Of a stretch of DNA of 20,758 bases, positions 8,601 to 14,572 are shown piece by piece. Position 1 is the stretch's first letter. Every line of letters begins with the position of its first letter. The translations under genes and the position numbers were made by a program. The DNA comes from DASPMP01 sp035758925 (lineage in GTDB: Bacteria; Gemmatimonadota; Gemmatimonadetes; Gemmatimonadales; Gemmatimonadaceae): positions 1-20,758 of the forward strand of contig DASTVV010000044.1 of assembly GCA_035758925.1 (NCBI GenBank), given 5' to 3'. The notes under the pieces were generated by a model. The model made no database searches. It was not told the DNA's origin and worked only from the letters and a program-made list of their open reading frames with translations.

Positions 8601-8963
8601 GTCAAGGTGCTCAAGAGCGCATCTGGCGATCTCAGGGTACAAGAGGCCGCCGGTTTCGTAGCCGCGATCGATCCCACGGTCACCGACGAGCTGCGGCTGG
8701 AGGGTTTGGCTCGTGAGATCGTCAGCCGGGTACAAAGGATGCGAAAGGAGGCTTCACTTGCGGTCAGCGATCGGATTCGTCTTTCCGTCGCGGGCGGCTC
8801 GGACGTTCAGGCGGCCGTGTCGACACACGGTGCCTGGATCGCGAATGAGGTGCTGGCTACCGACCTCCTGCACGAGCCGGGTATCTTTCGGGATTCATTA
8901 GCGGAGCAGGTCGTCGACCTCGATGGGGTCGAAGCCCGCATCGCTCTAACGCGGACGGAGTAG
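5622..8963 (+). CDS. ileS: Isoleucyl-tRNA synthetase, IleRS2 (eukaryote-like) type
   Basis: This 1113-aa class Ia synthetase charges tRNA-Ile in the cytoplasm. Order: N-terminal Rossmann half with GPPTANG and a HIGH-equivalent reading GIHH (63-66); CP1 zinc ribbon PYCPRCG (189-194) and editing domain with LVWTTTPWTL (264-273); second Cys pair HCWRC (440-444); ISRDRYWGTPLPLW; VDQTRGWFYSLL; KMSKHKGN (664-671); anticodon-binding domain; and a C-terminal region. No Cys-rich zinc module is seen at the C-terminus, in contrast to IleRS1. Together with the permuted HIGH motif this points to the IleRS2 clade, known for mupirocin resistance. Two family-atypical insertions are present, residues about 222-260 and 625-646. 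It starts 1 nt after pnp; ATG at 5628 is an alternative start. As the only ileS in view it may be the housekeeping copy. Confidence 0.97.
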   Translation: MTMAKAPNRYAELAPTRPADDLERELQERWREERLFEQTLQAHAGAKNFVFFDGPPTANGKPGIHHVFSRTLKDLFCRHRAMKGFHVARKAGWDTHGLPVEIEVEKQLGLSGKQEIEAFGVVEFNRRCRESVWTYKDDWEKLSERIGYWLDYDNAYVTYTSAYIESVWWSLATLYGKGLLVRGHKILPYCPRCGTALSSHEVAQGYEDVEDPSVYVALDIVAQGGDRTSAPNGHGTSDVGNGEGDARTAPISDVRSPMSAVRILVWTTTPWTLVSNVALAVHPDLEYVEVKRRNKNEPSLILAGGRLTGVFGADWDKRWEVLRHLRGSELLGWRYRRPFDWLPYPEGKEHETIVAGDFVSADDGSGVVHMAPAFGADDYAAGQKYNLAFLQPVNSRGEFPSDLPVVGGMFVKKADELLIEELKKLGVLWKAQKITHSYPHCWRCHTPLLYYARGSWFVKTTAYKEEMIARNERVDWHPPETGSRRFGAWLEDNVDWAISRDRYWGTPLPLWVCDADENHVEAIGSFADLATRTGAALPKDFDPHKPFVDEYRWPCKAPGCQGVMKRVPEVIDTWFDSGAMSFAQWHYPFENRELLQGQYPADFICEGVDQTRGWFYSLLAIASGLGDALPNNSIAQGASASRPDTAPYRHVLVNDVLQDDQGLKMSKHKGNVVDPWRVMKEYGADAARLFLVATADVSIPRKFDERALREQAVRFFIQLKNVYTGVFAQYANFGWSPSELDPPPEQRSLLDRWMLSRLTAIESEVDDFLERYDATSAARAIMTFVDDEVANWYARRTKDRLYDVDGADNRAAFATLYEVLVVTCRLLAPIAPFLPDWLHRELTGGESVHLAPFARTNPFPRDPALESAMEAVRELAKLGRAAREDAKIKVRQPLLRAVCVAPGADQKLLRELVPILAAELNVKSVEFAATGDALVTLKAKANHRSLGKRFGKNTPLAAAAIEAFTSAELVAFEAGEPLAITLEGEPHMLTPDDVKVLKSASGDLRVQEAAGFVAAIDPTVTDELRLEGLAREIVSRVQRMRKEASLAVSDRIRLSVAGGSDVQAAVSTHGAWIANEVLATDLLHEPGIFRDSLAEQVVDLDGVEARIALTRTE
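6297..6401. repeat. Palindromic array of degenerate 7-nt repeats inside ileS
   Basis: Within the ileS reading frame is a tract built of GGACATC-like heptamers. In the left arm, units begin at 6301, 6318, 6325, 6332 and 6339 (GGACATC, GGACATG, GGACATC, GGACGTG, GGAAATG). In the right arm the same unit appears inverted, at 7-nt steps from 6374 to 6401 (ATCCGAT, GTCCGAT, CTCCGAT, GTCCGCA). The 13-mer GATCGGACATCGG at 6297-6309 is perfectly complementary to 6376-6388, and further units can pair, so the RNA could fold into a long imperfect hairpin. The array is not a CRISPR, as it has no spacers. It encodes a Gly/Ser/Asp-rich loop of about 38 residues inserted between the CP1 strands ending YVALDI and starting VRILVWTT. 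I infer a small mobile or dispersed palindromic element tolerated in frame. Confidence 0.8.
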
Positions 8964-8965
8964 CA

Positions 8966-9382
8966 ATGGCGACGACCAAGAGTGAGAAGAAGCCGAAGCC
9001 AATGCCGAAAAAGCAGGTCCAGTACTTCGAGAAGCGGCTGCTGGAAGAGCGGCGGCGCGTGCTCAAGGAACTGGGCCATCACGATGAATTGTTCAACACC
9101 AGCCAGCAAGCCTCCGACGGAGACCTGAGCGCCTATTCGTTCCACATGGCGGACCAGGGCACCGACGCGATGGAGCGCGAGAAGGCGTTCCTCTTCGCGA
9201 GCCAGGAGGGACGGTTCCTGTGGCACATCGACCAGGCCCTGCGCCGGCTGTACAAGACGCCGGAAACCTTCGGCAAGTGCCACAATTGCGGTCAGGATAT
9301 CGCGTTCGAGCGGTTGGATGCGTTGCCCCACGCCCGGTACTGCATCGAGTGCAAGCAGCGCGAGGAAGATGCAAAACGGTAA
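8966..9382 (+). CDS. TraR/DksA-family C4 zinc-finger protein (YlyA position)
   Basis: This 138-aa protein has a Lys-rich start, an N-terminal helical hairpin and a C-terminal four-cysteine zinc finger: Cys105-x2-Cys108 and Cys126-x2-Cys129. The hairpin tip carries MADQGTDAMER (61-71), with two acidic residues and an Ala resembling the DxxDxA tip that DksA pushes through the RNA polymerase secondary channel. DksA-type proteins tune transcription initiation, often with ppGpp. Whether this one binds polymerase is inferred. GGAG at 8957-8960 precedes the ATG by 5 nt. Its place between ileS and lspA matches Bacillus ylyA, a DksA-like gene in the same slot, which supports orthology by position. Confidence 0.9.
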   Translation: MATTKSEKKPKPMPKKQVQYFEKRLLEERRRVLKELGHHDELFNTSQQASDGDLSAYSFHMADQGTDAMEREKAFLFASQEGRFLWHIDQALRRLYKTPETFGKCHNCGQDIAFERLDALPHARYCIECKQREEDAKR

Positions 9383-9920
9383 AAACGGCCGGCTTTTCTG
9401 GCCTATTCTGGTCACCATCGTGGCCAGCGACGTGGTCACGAAGGCAATTGCGGTCAAGATGTTGGTGCCCGAGCGCTTTCCGCGCGAAGTGATTGGCGAC
9501 TGGCTGCGCTTCACGCTGGTCTACAACCCGGGCGCCGCGTTCGGTCTTCACGTCGGCAACTATTCGCGATGGGTATTCATGGCGCTCACGGTCGGCGCGC
9601 TGCTGATCCTGGGACGCCTGTACATCGCGACGCGGCCCGGCGACCGGGCGCGAGTCCTGTCGCTCGCGCTCGTGTGCGGCGGGGCAGTCGGGAACCTCAT
9701 CGATCGGATTCGATCCGGTCAGGGCGTCGTGGATTTTCTCGACCTCGGCGTCCGTGACACGCGCTGGCCCACCTTCAACGTGGCCGACATGGCGGTGAGT
9801 GTCGGCGCGTTCCTGCTCGCGATCGTGCTCTGGGCCGAGGATCGGCCGCCGAAGGAGGCCGATGACATCGGTCTCGTCTCCGGCGCCAAGCTCCGTCACG
9901 AGTCAGGCGAAGCGACGTAG
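9369..9920 (+). CDS. lspA: Lipoprotein signal peptidase (signal peptidase II), copy 1
   Basis: This 183-aa inner-membrane aspartyl protease removes signal peptides from diacylglyceryl-modified prolipoproteins. Four hydrophobic segments are visible (about 9-29, 67-84, 97-112, 139-157). Family motifs: SDVVTKAIA near the N-terminus, NPGAAFG (53-59), GGAVGNLIDRI (104-114) followed by GVVDFLD with catalytic Asp123, and FNVADMAVSVG with catalytic Asp140. The frame is open upstream to 9318, but the ATG at 9369 is preferred: GAGGAA lies just upstream and it gives a normal LspA N-terminus, at the cost of a 14-nt overlap with the previous gene. Copy 2 follows directly. Both copies retain the catalytic pair. 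Confidence 0.95.
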   Translation: MQNGKNGRLFWPILVTIVASDVVTKAIAVKMLVPERFPREVIGDWLRFTLVYNPGAAFGLHVGNYSRWVFMALTVGALLILGRLYIATRPGDRARVLSLALVCGGAVGNLIDRIRSGQGVVDFLDLGVRDTRWPTFNVADMAVSVGAFLLAIVLWAEDRPPKEADDIGLVSGAKLRHESGEAT

Positions 9921-9921
9921 C

Positions 9922-9937
9922 GCCGGACATGTCCGGC
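9922..9937. promoter_or_regulatory. Perfect 16-nt palindrome spanning the second lspA start codon
   Basis: GCCGGACATGTCCGGC reads identically on both strands, and its central ATG is the start codon of the second lspA at 9929. In mRNA it could form a 6-bp GC-rich stem with the AUG in a 4-nt loop. No Shine-Dalgarno sequence is evident just upstream. This could restrict initiation or couple it to ribosomes finishing the first lspA 9 nt upstream. It could also be a protein-binding palindrome or chance in GC-rich DNA. The palindrome is seen directly; the regulatory role is a hypothesis. Confidence 0.35.
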
Positions 9938-10444
9938 ACGTCTCGCGGTCCCAACAGCCGCATCTTCTGGGGTGCGGCTGTGGTCGTCGTGATTCTCGAC
10001 CTGGTCACGAAGTACCTCGCCGAGCGCTATCTCATCCCGCACGTCCCGCATCGCGTCATCGGCGACGTGGTGCGGCTCACGCTCGCGTACAATCCGGGCG
10101 CGGCCTTCAGCATGTCCCTCGGCGCGTCGTCGCGGTACATCTTCGGCCTCTTCGCGACCATCGCGCTCGTCGTGCTCTGGCGTCTCCATCGCGGAGCGTC
10201 CGAGAATGAGCGGCTCAAGGTCTTCGCGCTCGGCCTCGCGTGGGGCGGCGCCGCGGGCAATCTCATCGATCGCATCCGCTCGCCGCGTGGCGTCGTGGAC
10301 TTCATCGACATCGGCGTTGGCTCCGTTCGCTTCTGGACCTTCAACGTCGCCGACAGCGCCGTCACGATCGGCGCCGTGATTCTCGGGTGGGTCCTGCTGC
10401 AGGAAGACCGGCGGCAACAGCAGGTGAAGCAAGCGAGTGACTGA
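9929..10444 (+). CDS. lspA: Lipoprotein signal peptidase (signal peptidase II), copy 2
   Basis: This second, complete 171-aa LspA paralogue follows the first after 8 nt. It has the same four-helix layout and motifs: LDLVTKYLAE, NPGAAFS (55-61), GGAAGNLIDRI (106-116), GVVDFID with catalytic Asp124, and FNVADSAVTIG with catalytic Asp142. The two copies are clearly related but diverged in the N-terminus, in the first periplasmic loop (SMSLGASSRY here, GLHVGNYSRW in copy 1) and at the C-terminus, so this is not a very recent duplication. Both appear functional, raising the possibility of different lipoprotein substrates. The stop overlaps the GTG of the next gene by 8 nt. Confidence 0.95.
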   Translation: MSGTSRGPNSRIFWGAAVVVVILDLVTKYLAERYLIPHVPHRVIGDVVRLTLAYNPGAAFSMSLGASSRYIFGLFATIALVVLWRLHRGASENERLKVFALGLAWGGAAGNLIDRIRSPRGVVDFIDIGVGSVRFWTFNVADSAVTIGAVILGWVLLQEDRRQQQVKQASD

Positions 10445-11408
10445 ACGCTTCGCGGCGCCCGAGGACGCTCCGCGCCTCGACGTGCTGCTCTCCCGGCAGC
10501 TCGACATCTCGCGCAACCAGGCCGCCACCCTGATCGCCACGGGCAACGTGAGCGTTGGCGGCCGGCGCGAAAAGGCGAGCTATCGCGCGGAGCCGGGCGA
10601 AGAGATCAGCGTGACCATCCCGCCGCCGACGACGCGCGAGGTCCTCGCGGAGCAGATCCCGCTCCAGACGATGTTCGAGGACGACGACGTCATCGTGATC
10701 GACAAGCCGGCCGGGATGGTGGTGCATCCCGCGCCGGGCAACTGGTCGGGGACCCTCGTGAACGCGCTCAAGGGCCGTGGCGCATCGCTGTCCGATACGG
10801 GCGACCCCGCGCGCGAGGGCATCGTGCACCGCCTGGACAAGGAGACGTCGGGCCTTCTCCTCGTTGCCAAGACGGACCGCGCGCACCGCTCGCTGGGCGC
10901 GGCGATGGCGCAGCGCACGATTTCCCGGCGCTACGCCGCGATGTGCTGGGGCCACCTGGCGGAGGACACGGTCACGGTCGACCGGCCGATCGCGCGCGAT
11001 CCGCGCGACCGCAAGCGCATGGCCATCGTCCCTTCGGGCCGGCACGCCAAGACGGCGTTCGTCCGTGTCGCCCGTATGGATCCCGGGGATCTGTTGCGCG
11101 CCCACCTCTATACCGGCCGCACGCACCAGATCCGTGTGCACCTGGCTTCCATCGGACATCCGGTGATGGGCGATGACACCTACGGCGGAGGGGGCGGGCG
11201 CAAGCTGGTTTCGCTGCCTCCCAAGCGGCATTTTCTCCACGCGGCGTGGCTGATCTTCCGTCATCCGGTGACCGGGACGCAGATCGATATCCGATCACCG
11301 CTCCCCGAGGACCTGCGCACCGCGCTGGTGCGCGCGAGCGACGGCGCCCTTTCACCCGATATCGCGGATCCGCTGGAGGCCCTTGGCTTCTACCGAATCG
11401 AACCCTGA
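10437..11408 (+). CDS. rluD: RluA/RluD-family 23S rRNA pseudouridine synthase
   Basis: This 323-aa protein has an N-terminal S4 RNA-binding domain (about residues 12-60, with RLDVLLSRQ and ISRNQAATLI) followed by the RluA/RluD pseudouridine synthase fold. The catalytic motif is HRLDKETSG (131-139) with Asp134 as nucleophile. VIDKPAGMVVHPAPGN, GRTHQIRVHLASIGHPVMGDDTYG and LHAAWLIF are further family signatures. RluD-type enzymes convert uridines in helix 69 of 23S rRNA; the exact target cannot be told from sequence alone, so RluD is a family-level name. The GTG at 10437 overlaps the lspA stop. The gene sits where ylyB follows lspA in Bacillus. Confidence 0.93.
   Translation: MTERFAAPEDAPRLDVLLSRQLDISRNQAATLIATGNVSVGGRREKASYRAEPGEEISVTIPPPTTREVLAEQIPLQTMFEDDDVIVIDKPAGMVVHPAPGNWSGTLVNALKGRGASLSDTGDPAREGIVHRLDKETSGLLLVAKTDRAHRSLGAAMAQRTISRRYAAMCWGHLAEDTVTVDRPIARDPRDRKRMAIVPSGRHAKTAFVRVARMDPGDLLRAHLYTGRTHQIRVHLASIGHPVMGDDTYGGGGGRKLVSLPPKRHFLHAAWLIFRHPVTGTQIDIRSPLPEDLRTALVRASDGALSPDIADPLEALGFYRIEP
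11375..11379 (+). promoter_or_regulatory. Shine-Dalgarno supporting a TTG start for cheW
   Basis: GGAGG lies 3 nt upstream of the TTG at 11383, inside the end of the rluD gene. No ATG or GTG that would leave an intact CheW domain exists between this TTG and the domain. The spacing is short, so the choice is likely but not certain. Confidence 0.5.
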
Positions 11409-11844
11409 GGCGGGCGAGCAGCTGCCCCGGCTGCCCGAAACCCTGTTGTTTCGCGTCGGCAACGTCGTGTATGGCTGTGACGTGAAGCTGGTGCGACAGG
11501 TGGTTCGATTCCGTCCACCCACGCGAATTCCCGGTGCGCCGCCCTTTGTCCGTGGACTGCTCAACGTCCGTGGCAACGTCCTGACAGTGCTGGACGTCGG
11601 CATGCGGTTGGAGCCCGATCGGCCCCCCATCGAGACCGGTTCCGTCATCATCGCGCAGGTCGGCGACCGCCGGGCCGGACTCGCCGTGGACGAAGTGCTG
11701 CACGTAGGCTCTGTGCCCGAGGACCCCTCTGACGAGTCACCCCAAGGCGACCCCCAACCTCTGGTGAGAAAGCTGGGACATCTGGACGGCAGAATCGTCC
11801 TTCTCCTGGATGTAACGGCGTTCGTAACTCAGGCGCTGGTCTAA
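11383..11844 (+). CDS. cheW: CheW chemosensory coupling protein
   Basis: This 153-aa single CheW domain normally bridges methyl-accepting receptors to the kinase CheA. Recognisable features are TLLFRVGNVVYGCDVKLVRQVVR near the start, the core motif IPGAPPFVRGLLNVRG (49-64) and VLTVLDVGMRL, then GLAVDEVLHVG and a final strand ending LLLDVTAFV. The N-terminal 20 residues are an acidic/polar leader. A TTG start at 11383, overlapping rluD by 26 nt, is supported by an upstream GGAGG. It is the first gene of the chemosensory set, and no receptor gene is found in the window, so its partner receptor must be encoded elsewhere. Confidence 0.92.
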   Translation: MASTESNPEAGEQLPRLPETLLFRVGNVVYGCDVKLVRQVVRFRPPTRIPGAPPFVRGLLNVRGNVLTVLDVGMRLEPDRPPIETGSVIIAQVGDRRAGLAVDEVLHVGSVPEDPSDESPQGDPQPLVRKLGHLDGRIVLLLDVTAFVTQALV

Positions 11845-11850
11845 CCTTAC

Positions 11851-11856
11851 GGAGGG
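11851..11856 (+). promoter_or_regulatory. Strong Shine-Dalgarno for cheY
   Basis: GGAGGG sits 6 nt before the GTG start of cheY in an 18-nt spacer. It is one of the best ribosome-binding sites in the window and fixes the cheY start at 11863. It suggests that cheY is translated strongly relative to its neighbours, many of which depend on overlap coupling. Confidence 0.7.
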
Positions 11857-11862
11857 TAGACG

Positions 11863-12225
11863 GTGAGTCAGACCGTCCTCATTTGTGACGACGCGGTCTT
11901 CATGCGCACCATGGTCGGCGACATCCTCCAGCAAGCAGGATATGAGGTGGTCGGCGAAGCCGAAACCGGCGTCCAGGCCGTGGAGCGCTACAAGCAGTTG
12001 CGACCCGACCTCGTCACCATGGATATCGTGATGCCGGACATGGGCGGCATCGATGCCGTCCGGGAGATCTGCAAGTTCGATCCGGCCGCCCGGATCCTCA
12101 TGTGCAGCGCCATGGGCCAGCAGGCCCTTGTCGTCGAGGCGCTTCAGGCCGGCGCAAAAGACTTCGTCGTGAAGCCTTTTCAGCCCAGTCGCGTGCTCGA
12201 AGCCGTGCAGCGCGTACTGGGGTGA
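11863..12225 (+). CDS. cheY: CheY-type single-domain response regulator
   Basis: This 120-aa receiver domain without an output domain has all key residues: acidic pair Asp9/Asp10, phospho-acceptor Asp54 in VTMDIVMPDMGG, Ser82 at the switch Ser/Thr position in MCSAMGQQALV, and Lys104 in VVKPF. The CSAMGQQ segment and overall pattern resemble the Bacillus/Thermotoga CheY type, which works with CheC-family phosphatases. It should be phosphorylated by the CheA encoded immediately downstream and dephosphorylated by CheC. Its output may be a flagellar or pilus motor or the MglA polarity module encoded further along; this is inferred from context. The cheA start overlaps its stop as GTGA. Confidence 0.95.
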   Translation: MSQTVLICDDAVFMRTMVGDILQQAGYEVVGEAETGVQAVERYKQLRPDLVTMDIVMPDMGGIDAVREICKFDPAARILMCSAMGQQALVVEALQAGAKDFVVKPFQPSRVLEAVQRVLG

Positions 12226-13931
12226 GTACCGCGTTTCCGCAATACGCCCAGCTCTTTCTCTCCGAGAGCCGCGAGCACCTGTCGGCGATCAACCACTCGT
12301 TACTCGCCCTGGAGCATGCCGGCCGGGGTGAATCGGCGAGTGGAGTCGCCTCCGTCGAGGAGGCGATCGCCGTGGTGTTCCGGTCGGTCCATACCATCAA
12401 GGGAATGAGCGCGACGATGGGCTTTGCCGCCATCGCCGAGCTGTCGCACGAGCTCGAATCCCTGCTGGATCGCCTGCGGCGCGGCGAGCTGCGCATCACG
12501 CAGTCGGTCACCGACGTGCTGTTCGCCTGCGCCGACGCGCTGGAGCGCGGCGTCGAGGATTCGGTGGCCGGGCGCGCGGACGCCATCGACACGAGCGCGG
12601 TCCTGGCCCGCCTGCGTCATTTTGGCCAGGCGACGGTCGAGGCCGAGCATGCGCCGGTTGCGCAGGGCGGCGCGCAGGGTGGCGCGCAAGTCGGCGCGCA
12701 AGTTGACGATGATGTCGTTTCGCTGGCCGCGGATGCGGACGCGGGGACTGCGGTCGAAGGCGCGCCGCCATCCCACTCGTCGGATGTCCGGCAGCGCAGC
12801 GTGCGCGTCGAGGCGAGGCGACTGGATACGCTGATGGACCTCGTCGGCGAGCTGGTCATCGCGCGCGGCCGGCTGCAGGAGCTGTCGGCGCGGAGCGGCG
12901 ATGAGACGCTCGCTGAAACCGTGACCCGCGCATCCCGGGTCATCGGCGCACTGCGCGACGAGATCATGACCAGCCGCCTGGTGCCGGTGTGGCAGGTGTT
13001 CGACCGCTTTCCGCGCTTCGTGCGCGACGCGGCCAGGTCGGCCGGCAAGACCATCGATCTCACCGTGACAGGCAAGGAGATCGAGCTCGATCGGTCGATG
13101 CTGGACGAGGTGGGCGATCCCATCGTGCACCTGCTGAGAAACGCGATCGACCATGGCATCGAGACGCCCGCGGAGCGTGCGGCCGCGGGGAAGCCTCCGG
13201 CGGGACGTCTCCTGCTCTCGGCCGAGCGAGATCGCGCGACGGTGGTGATTCGCGTCAGCGACGACGGTCGCGGCATCGACCGCGAGCGTGTGCTGCGCGC
13301 CGCGAAGGACGCCGGCCTCGTGGATGCGGCGCGCACCGAGCTCACGGACGAGGAGGTCGCGCGACTGGTCGCACGCGCAGGCTTCTCGACGGCGCAGGAG
13401 GTGACGGGAATGTCGGGACGGGGGGTCGGCGTGGACGCGGTTCACACGCGCGTGCGCGCCCTGGGTGGCAGCGTCGAGATTCGCAGTGTGGTTGGCCGCG
13501 GCACGACGGTCACCCTGCGCCTCCCGCTGACCCTCGCGATGCAGCGCGCCATCCTGGCGCGCGTGTCCGACGAGCGGTACGCGATTCCCACGACCCACGT
13601 GCGCGAAACGATCGAGGTCCAGCCGCAGGCGGTGACGATGCTGCGCGGGCGAGAGGTGCTGATGCATCGGGACGACGTGCTGCCGGTGATCCGGCTGCGC
13701 CGCGTGATGGGCCTGCCCGCGACGCTGCCGGGAGGAGAGCTCGAGCAGGCCGTGGTCATCGAGCTCGCGGAAAAGCGCGCCGTGCTCGTGGTGGACGATC
13801 TCCTCGGGCAGCAGGAGATCGTGGTGAAGCAGGTCGATCAGATTCGCGACGGTTTGCGGTGTTTCAGCGGAGCCACCATCCTCGGCGACGGGGCGCCTGC
13901 ACTGATCCTCGACGTCGGCAGTCTTTCCTAA
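12222..13931 (+). CDS. cheA: CheA chemosensory histidine kinase lacking a P2 domain
   Basis: This is a kinase of about 569 aa. Order: P1/Hpt domain with phosphorylated His57 in SVHTIKGMSATMGF; Gly/Ala/Gln linker (about 145-190) with GAQ repeats instead of a P2 CheY-binding domain; P3 dimerisation helices (LMDLVGELVIARGRL, 204-218); P4 HATPase with N-box HLLRNAIDHGIE (303-314), DDGRGID (347-353) and GMSGRGVGVDAV (396-407); C-terminal P5 CheW-like domain (about 437-569). The frame is open back to 12102, but the GTG at 12222 overlaps the cheY stop as GTGA and begins right before the Hpt domain. Without P2, CheY must dock on P1 or P4 directly or be recruited otherwise. CheW and CheC genes flank it. 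Confidence 0.95.
   Translation: MSTAFPQYAQLFLSESREHLSAINHSLLALEHAGRGESASGVASVEEAIAVVFRSVHTIKGMSATMGFAAIAELSHELESLLDRLRRGELRITQSVTDVLFACADALERGVEDSVAGRADAIDTSAVLARLRHFGQATVEAEHAPVAQGGAQGGAQVGAQVDDDVVSLAADADAGTAVEGAPPSHSSDVRQRSVRVEARRLDTLMDLVGELVIARGRLQELSARSGDETLAETVTRASRVIGALRDEIMTSRLVPVWQVFDRFPRFVRDAARSAGKTIDLTVTGKEIELDRSMLDEVGDPIVHLLRNAIDHGIETPAERAAAGKPPAGRLLLSAERDRATVVIRVSDDGRGIDRERVLRAAKDAGLVDAARTELTDEEVARLVARAGFSTAQEVTGMSGRGVGVDAVHTRVRALGGSVEIRSVVGRGTTVTLRLPLTLAMQRAILARVSDERYAIPTTHVRETIEVQPQAVTMLRGREVLMHRDDVLPVIRLRRVMGLPATLPGGELEQAVVIELAEKRAVLVVDDLLGQQEIVVKQVDQIRDGLRCFSGATILGDGAPALILDVGSLS
12660..12704. repeat. 12-nt tandem repeats encoding the CheA GAQ linker
   Basis: Three near-identical 12-nt units GGCGCGCAGGGT, GGCGCGCAAGTC and GGCGCGCAAGTT run from 12669 to 12704, preceded by a partial unit. 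Each encodes Gly-Ala-Gln-Gly/Val. The unit length is a multiple of three, so copy-number change by slippage would alter linker length between the CheA Hpt and dimerisation domains without breaking the frame. Confidence 0.75.
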
Positions 13932-13945
13932 ACGAGACGCACGCC

Positions 13946-14563
13946 ATGGAAGACGTACAGACGCTCAAGGAGAATCAGCTCGACGCGCTGCGCGAAGTGG
14001 CCAACATCGGCGCGGGCCACGCGGCGACGGCGCTGTCGCAGATGATCGGGTCCACCATCATGATCACCGTCCCGCGGATCAACGTCGCGCGGCTCCAGGA
14101 AATGCCACCGGTGGTCGCCAAGCCGGACGAGCCGGTGGCCGCGGTGCTCCTCGAGATGACGGGAGATCTCTCCGGACGAACCCTGCTCGTGTTCCCGAAG
14201 CACGCGGCCGTGCGGCTCGCGGCGCACCTGCTGCATCGCCCGGCCGCCAGTGCCGATCTCGGGCCGCTGGAGGAATCGGCGATCAAGGAGGCGGGCAATA
14301 TCCTCAGCAGCGCCTACATGAACGCGCTCAGCGACTTCATGGGCATGCGCCTGCTGCCGTCGCCGCCGAGCCTCGAGGTCGATCTGTCCACCGAGGTGCT
14401 CACCGCCAGGCGGCTGCACTTCGGCGACGACCGGGACGTCGTGTTCTGCGTCGAGAGCGAATTCTACGTCAAGGGCGCGGCAAAGCCGCTGCGCGGATAC
14501 TTCCTGCTGCTTCCCGACCGGCCGTCGCTGGGCGCGATCCTGCGCGCCGTGCACGTCGCCTGA
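13946..14563 (+). CDS. cheC: CheC-family CheY-P phosphatase
   Basis: This 205-aa CheC/FliY/CheX-type phosphatase has two complete active-site motifs: Glu17-x2-Asn20 in LREVANIGAGHAATALSQ and Glu115-x2-Asn118 in EESAIKEAGNILSSAYMNAL, each followed about 23 residues later by the family proline (Pro43, Pro141). CheC proteins hydrolyse the aspartyl-phosphate of CheY and in Bacillus also bind CheD; no cheD is visible here. Presence of both motifs argues for an active enzyme. The ATG at 13946 is 14 nt after the cheA stop. It completes a minimal W-Y-A-C chemosensory module whose adaptation enzymes CheR and CheB are not in the window. Confidence 0.92.
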   Translation: MEDVQTLKENQLDALREVANIGAGHAATALSQMIGSTIMITVPRINVARLQEMPPVVAKPDEPVAAVLLEMTGDLSGRTLLVFPKHAAVRLAAHLLHRPAASADLGPLEESAIKEAGNILSSAYMNALSDFMGMRLLPSPPSLEVDLSTEVLTARRLHFGDDRDVVFCVESEFYVKGAAKPLRGYFLLLPDRPSLGAILRAVHVA

Positions 14564-14572
14564 GCATTCGAT

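Noticed and set aside
6129..8735. 868-codon open frame on the - strand
   Set aside because: It lies entirely opposite ileS, has no recognisable domain and is an expected by-product of GC-rich third codon positions.
9369..10444. Second lspA as an assembly duplicate
   Set aside because: The two copies differ throughout at the protein and DNA level, so they are genuine paralogues and not a repeated read segment.
12102..12221. Upstream start at 12102 for cheA
   Set aside because: The extra 40 residues overlap the cheY gene and are Arg/Gly-rich out-of-frame sequence; the GTG at 12222 begins just before the Hpt domain.
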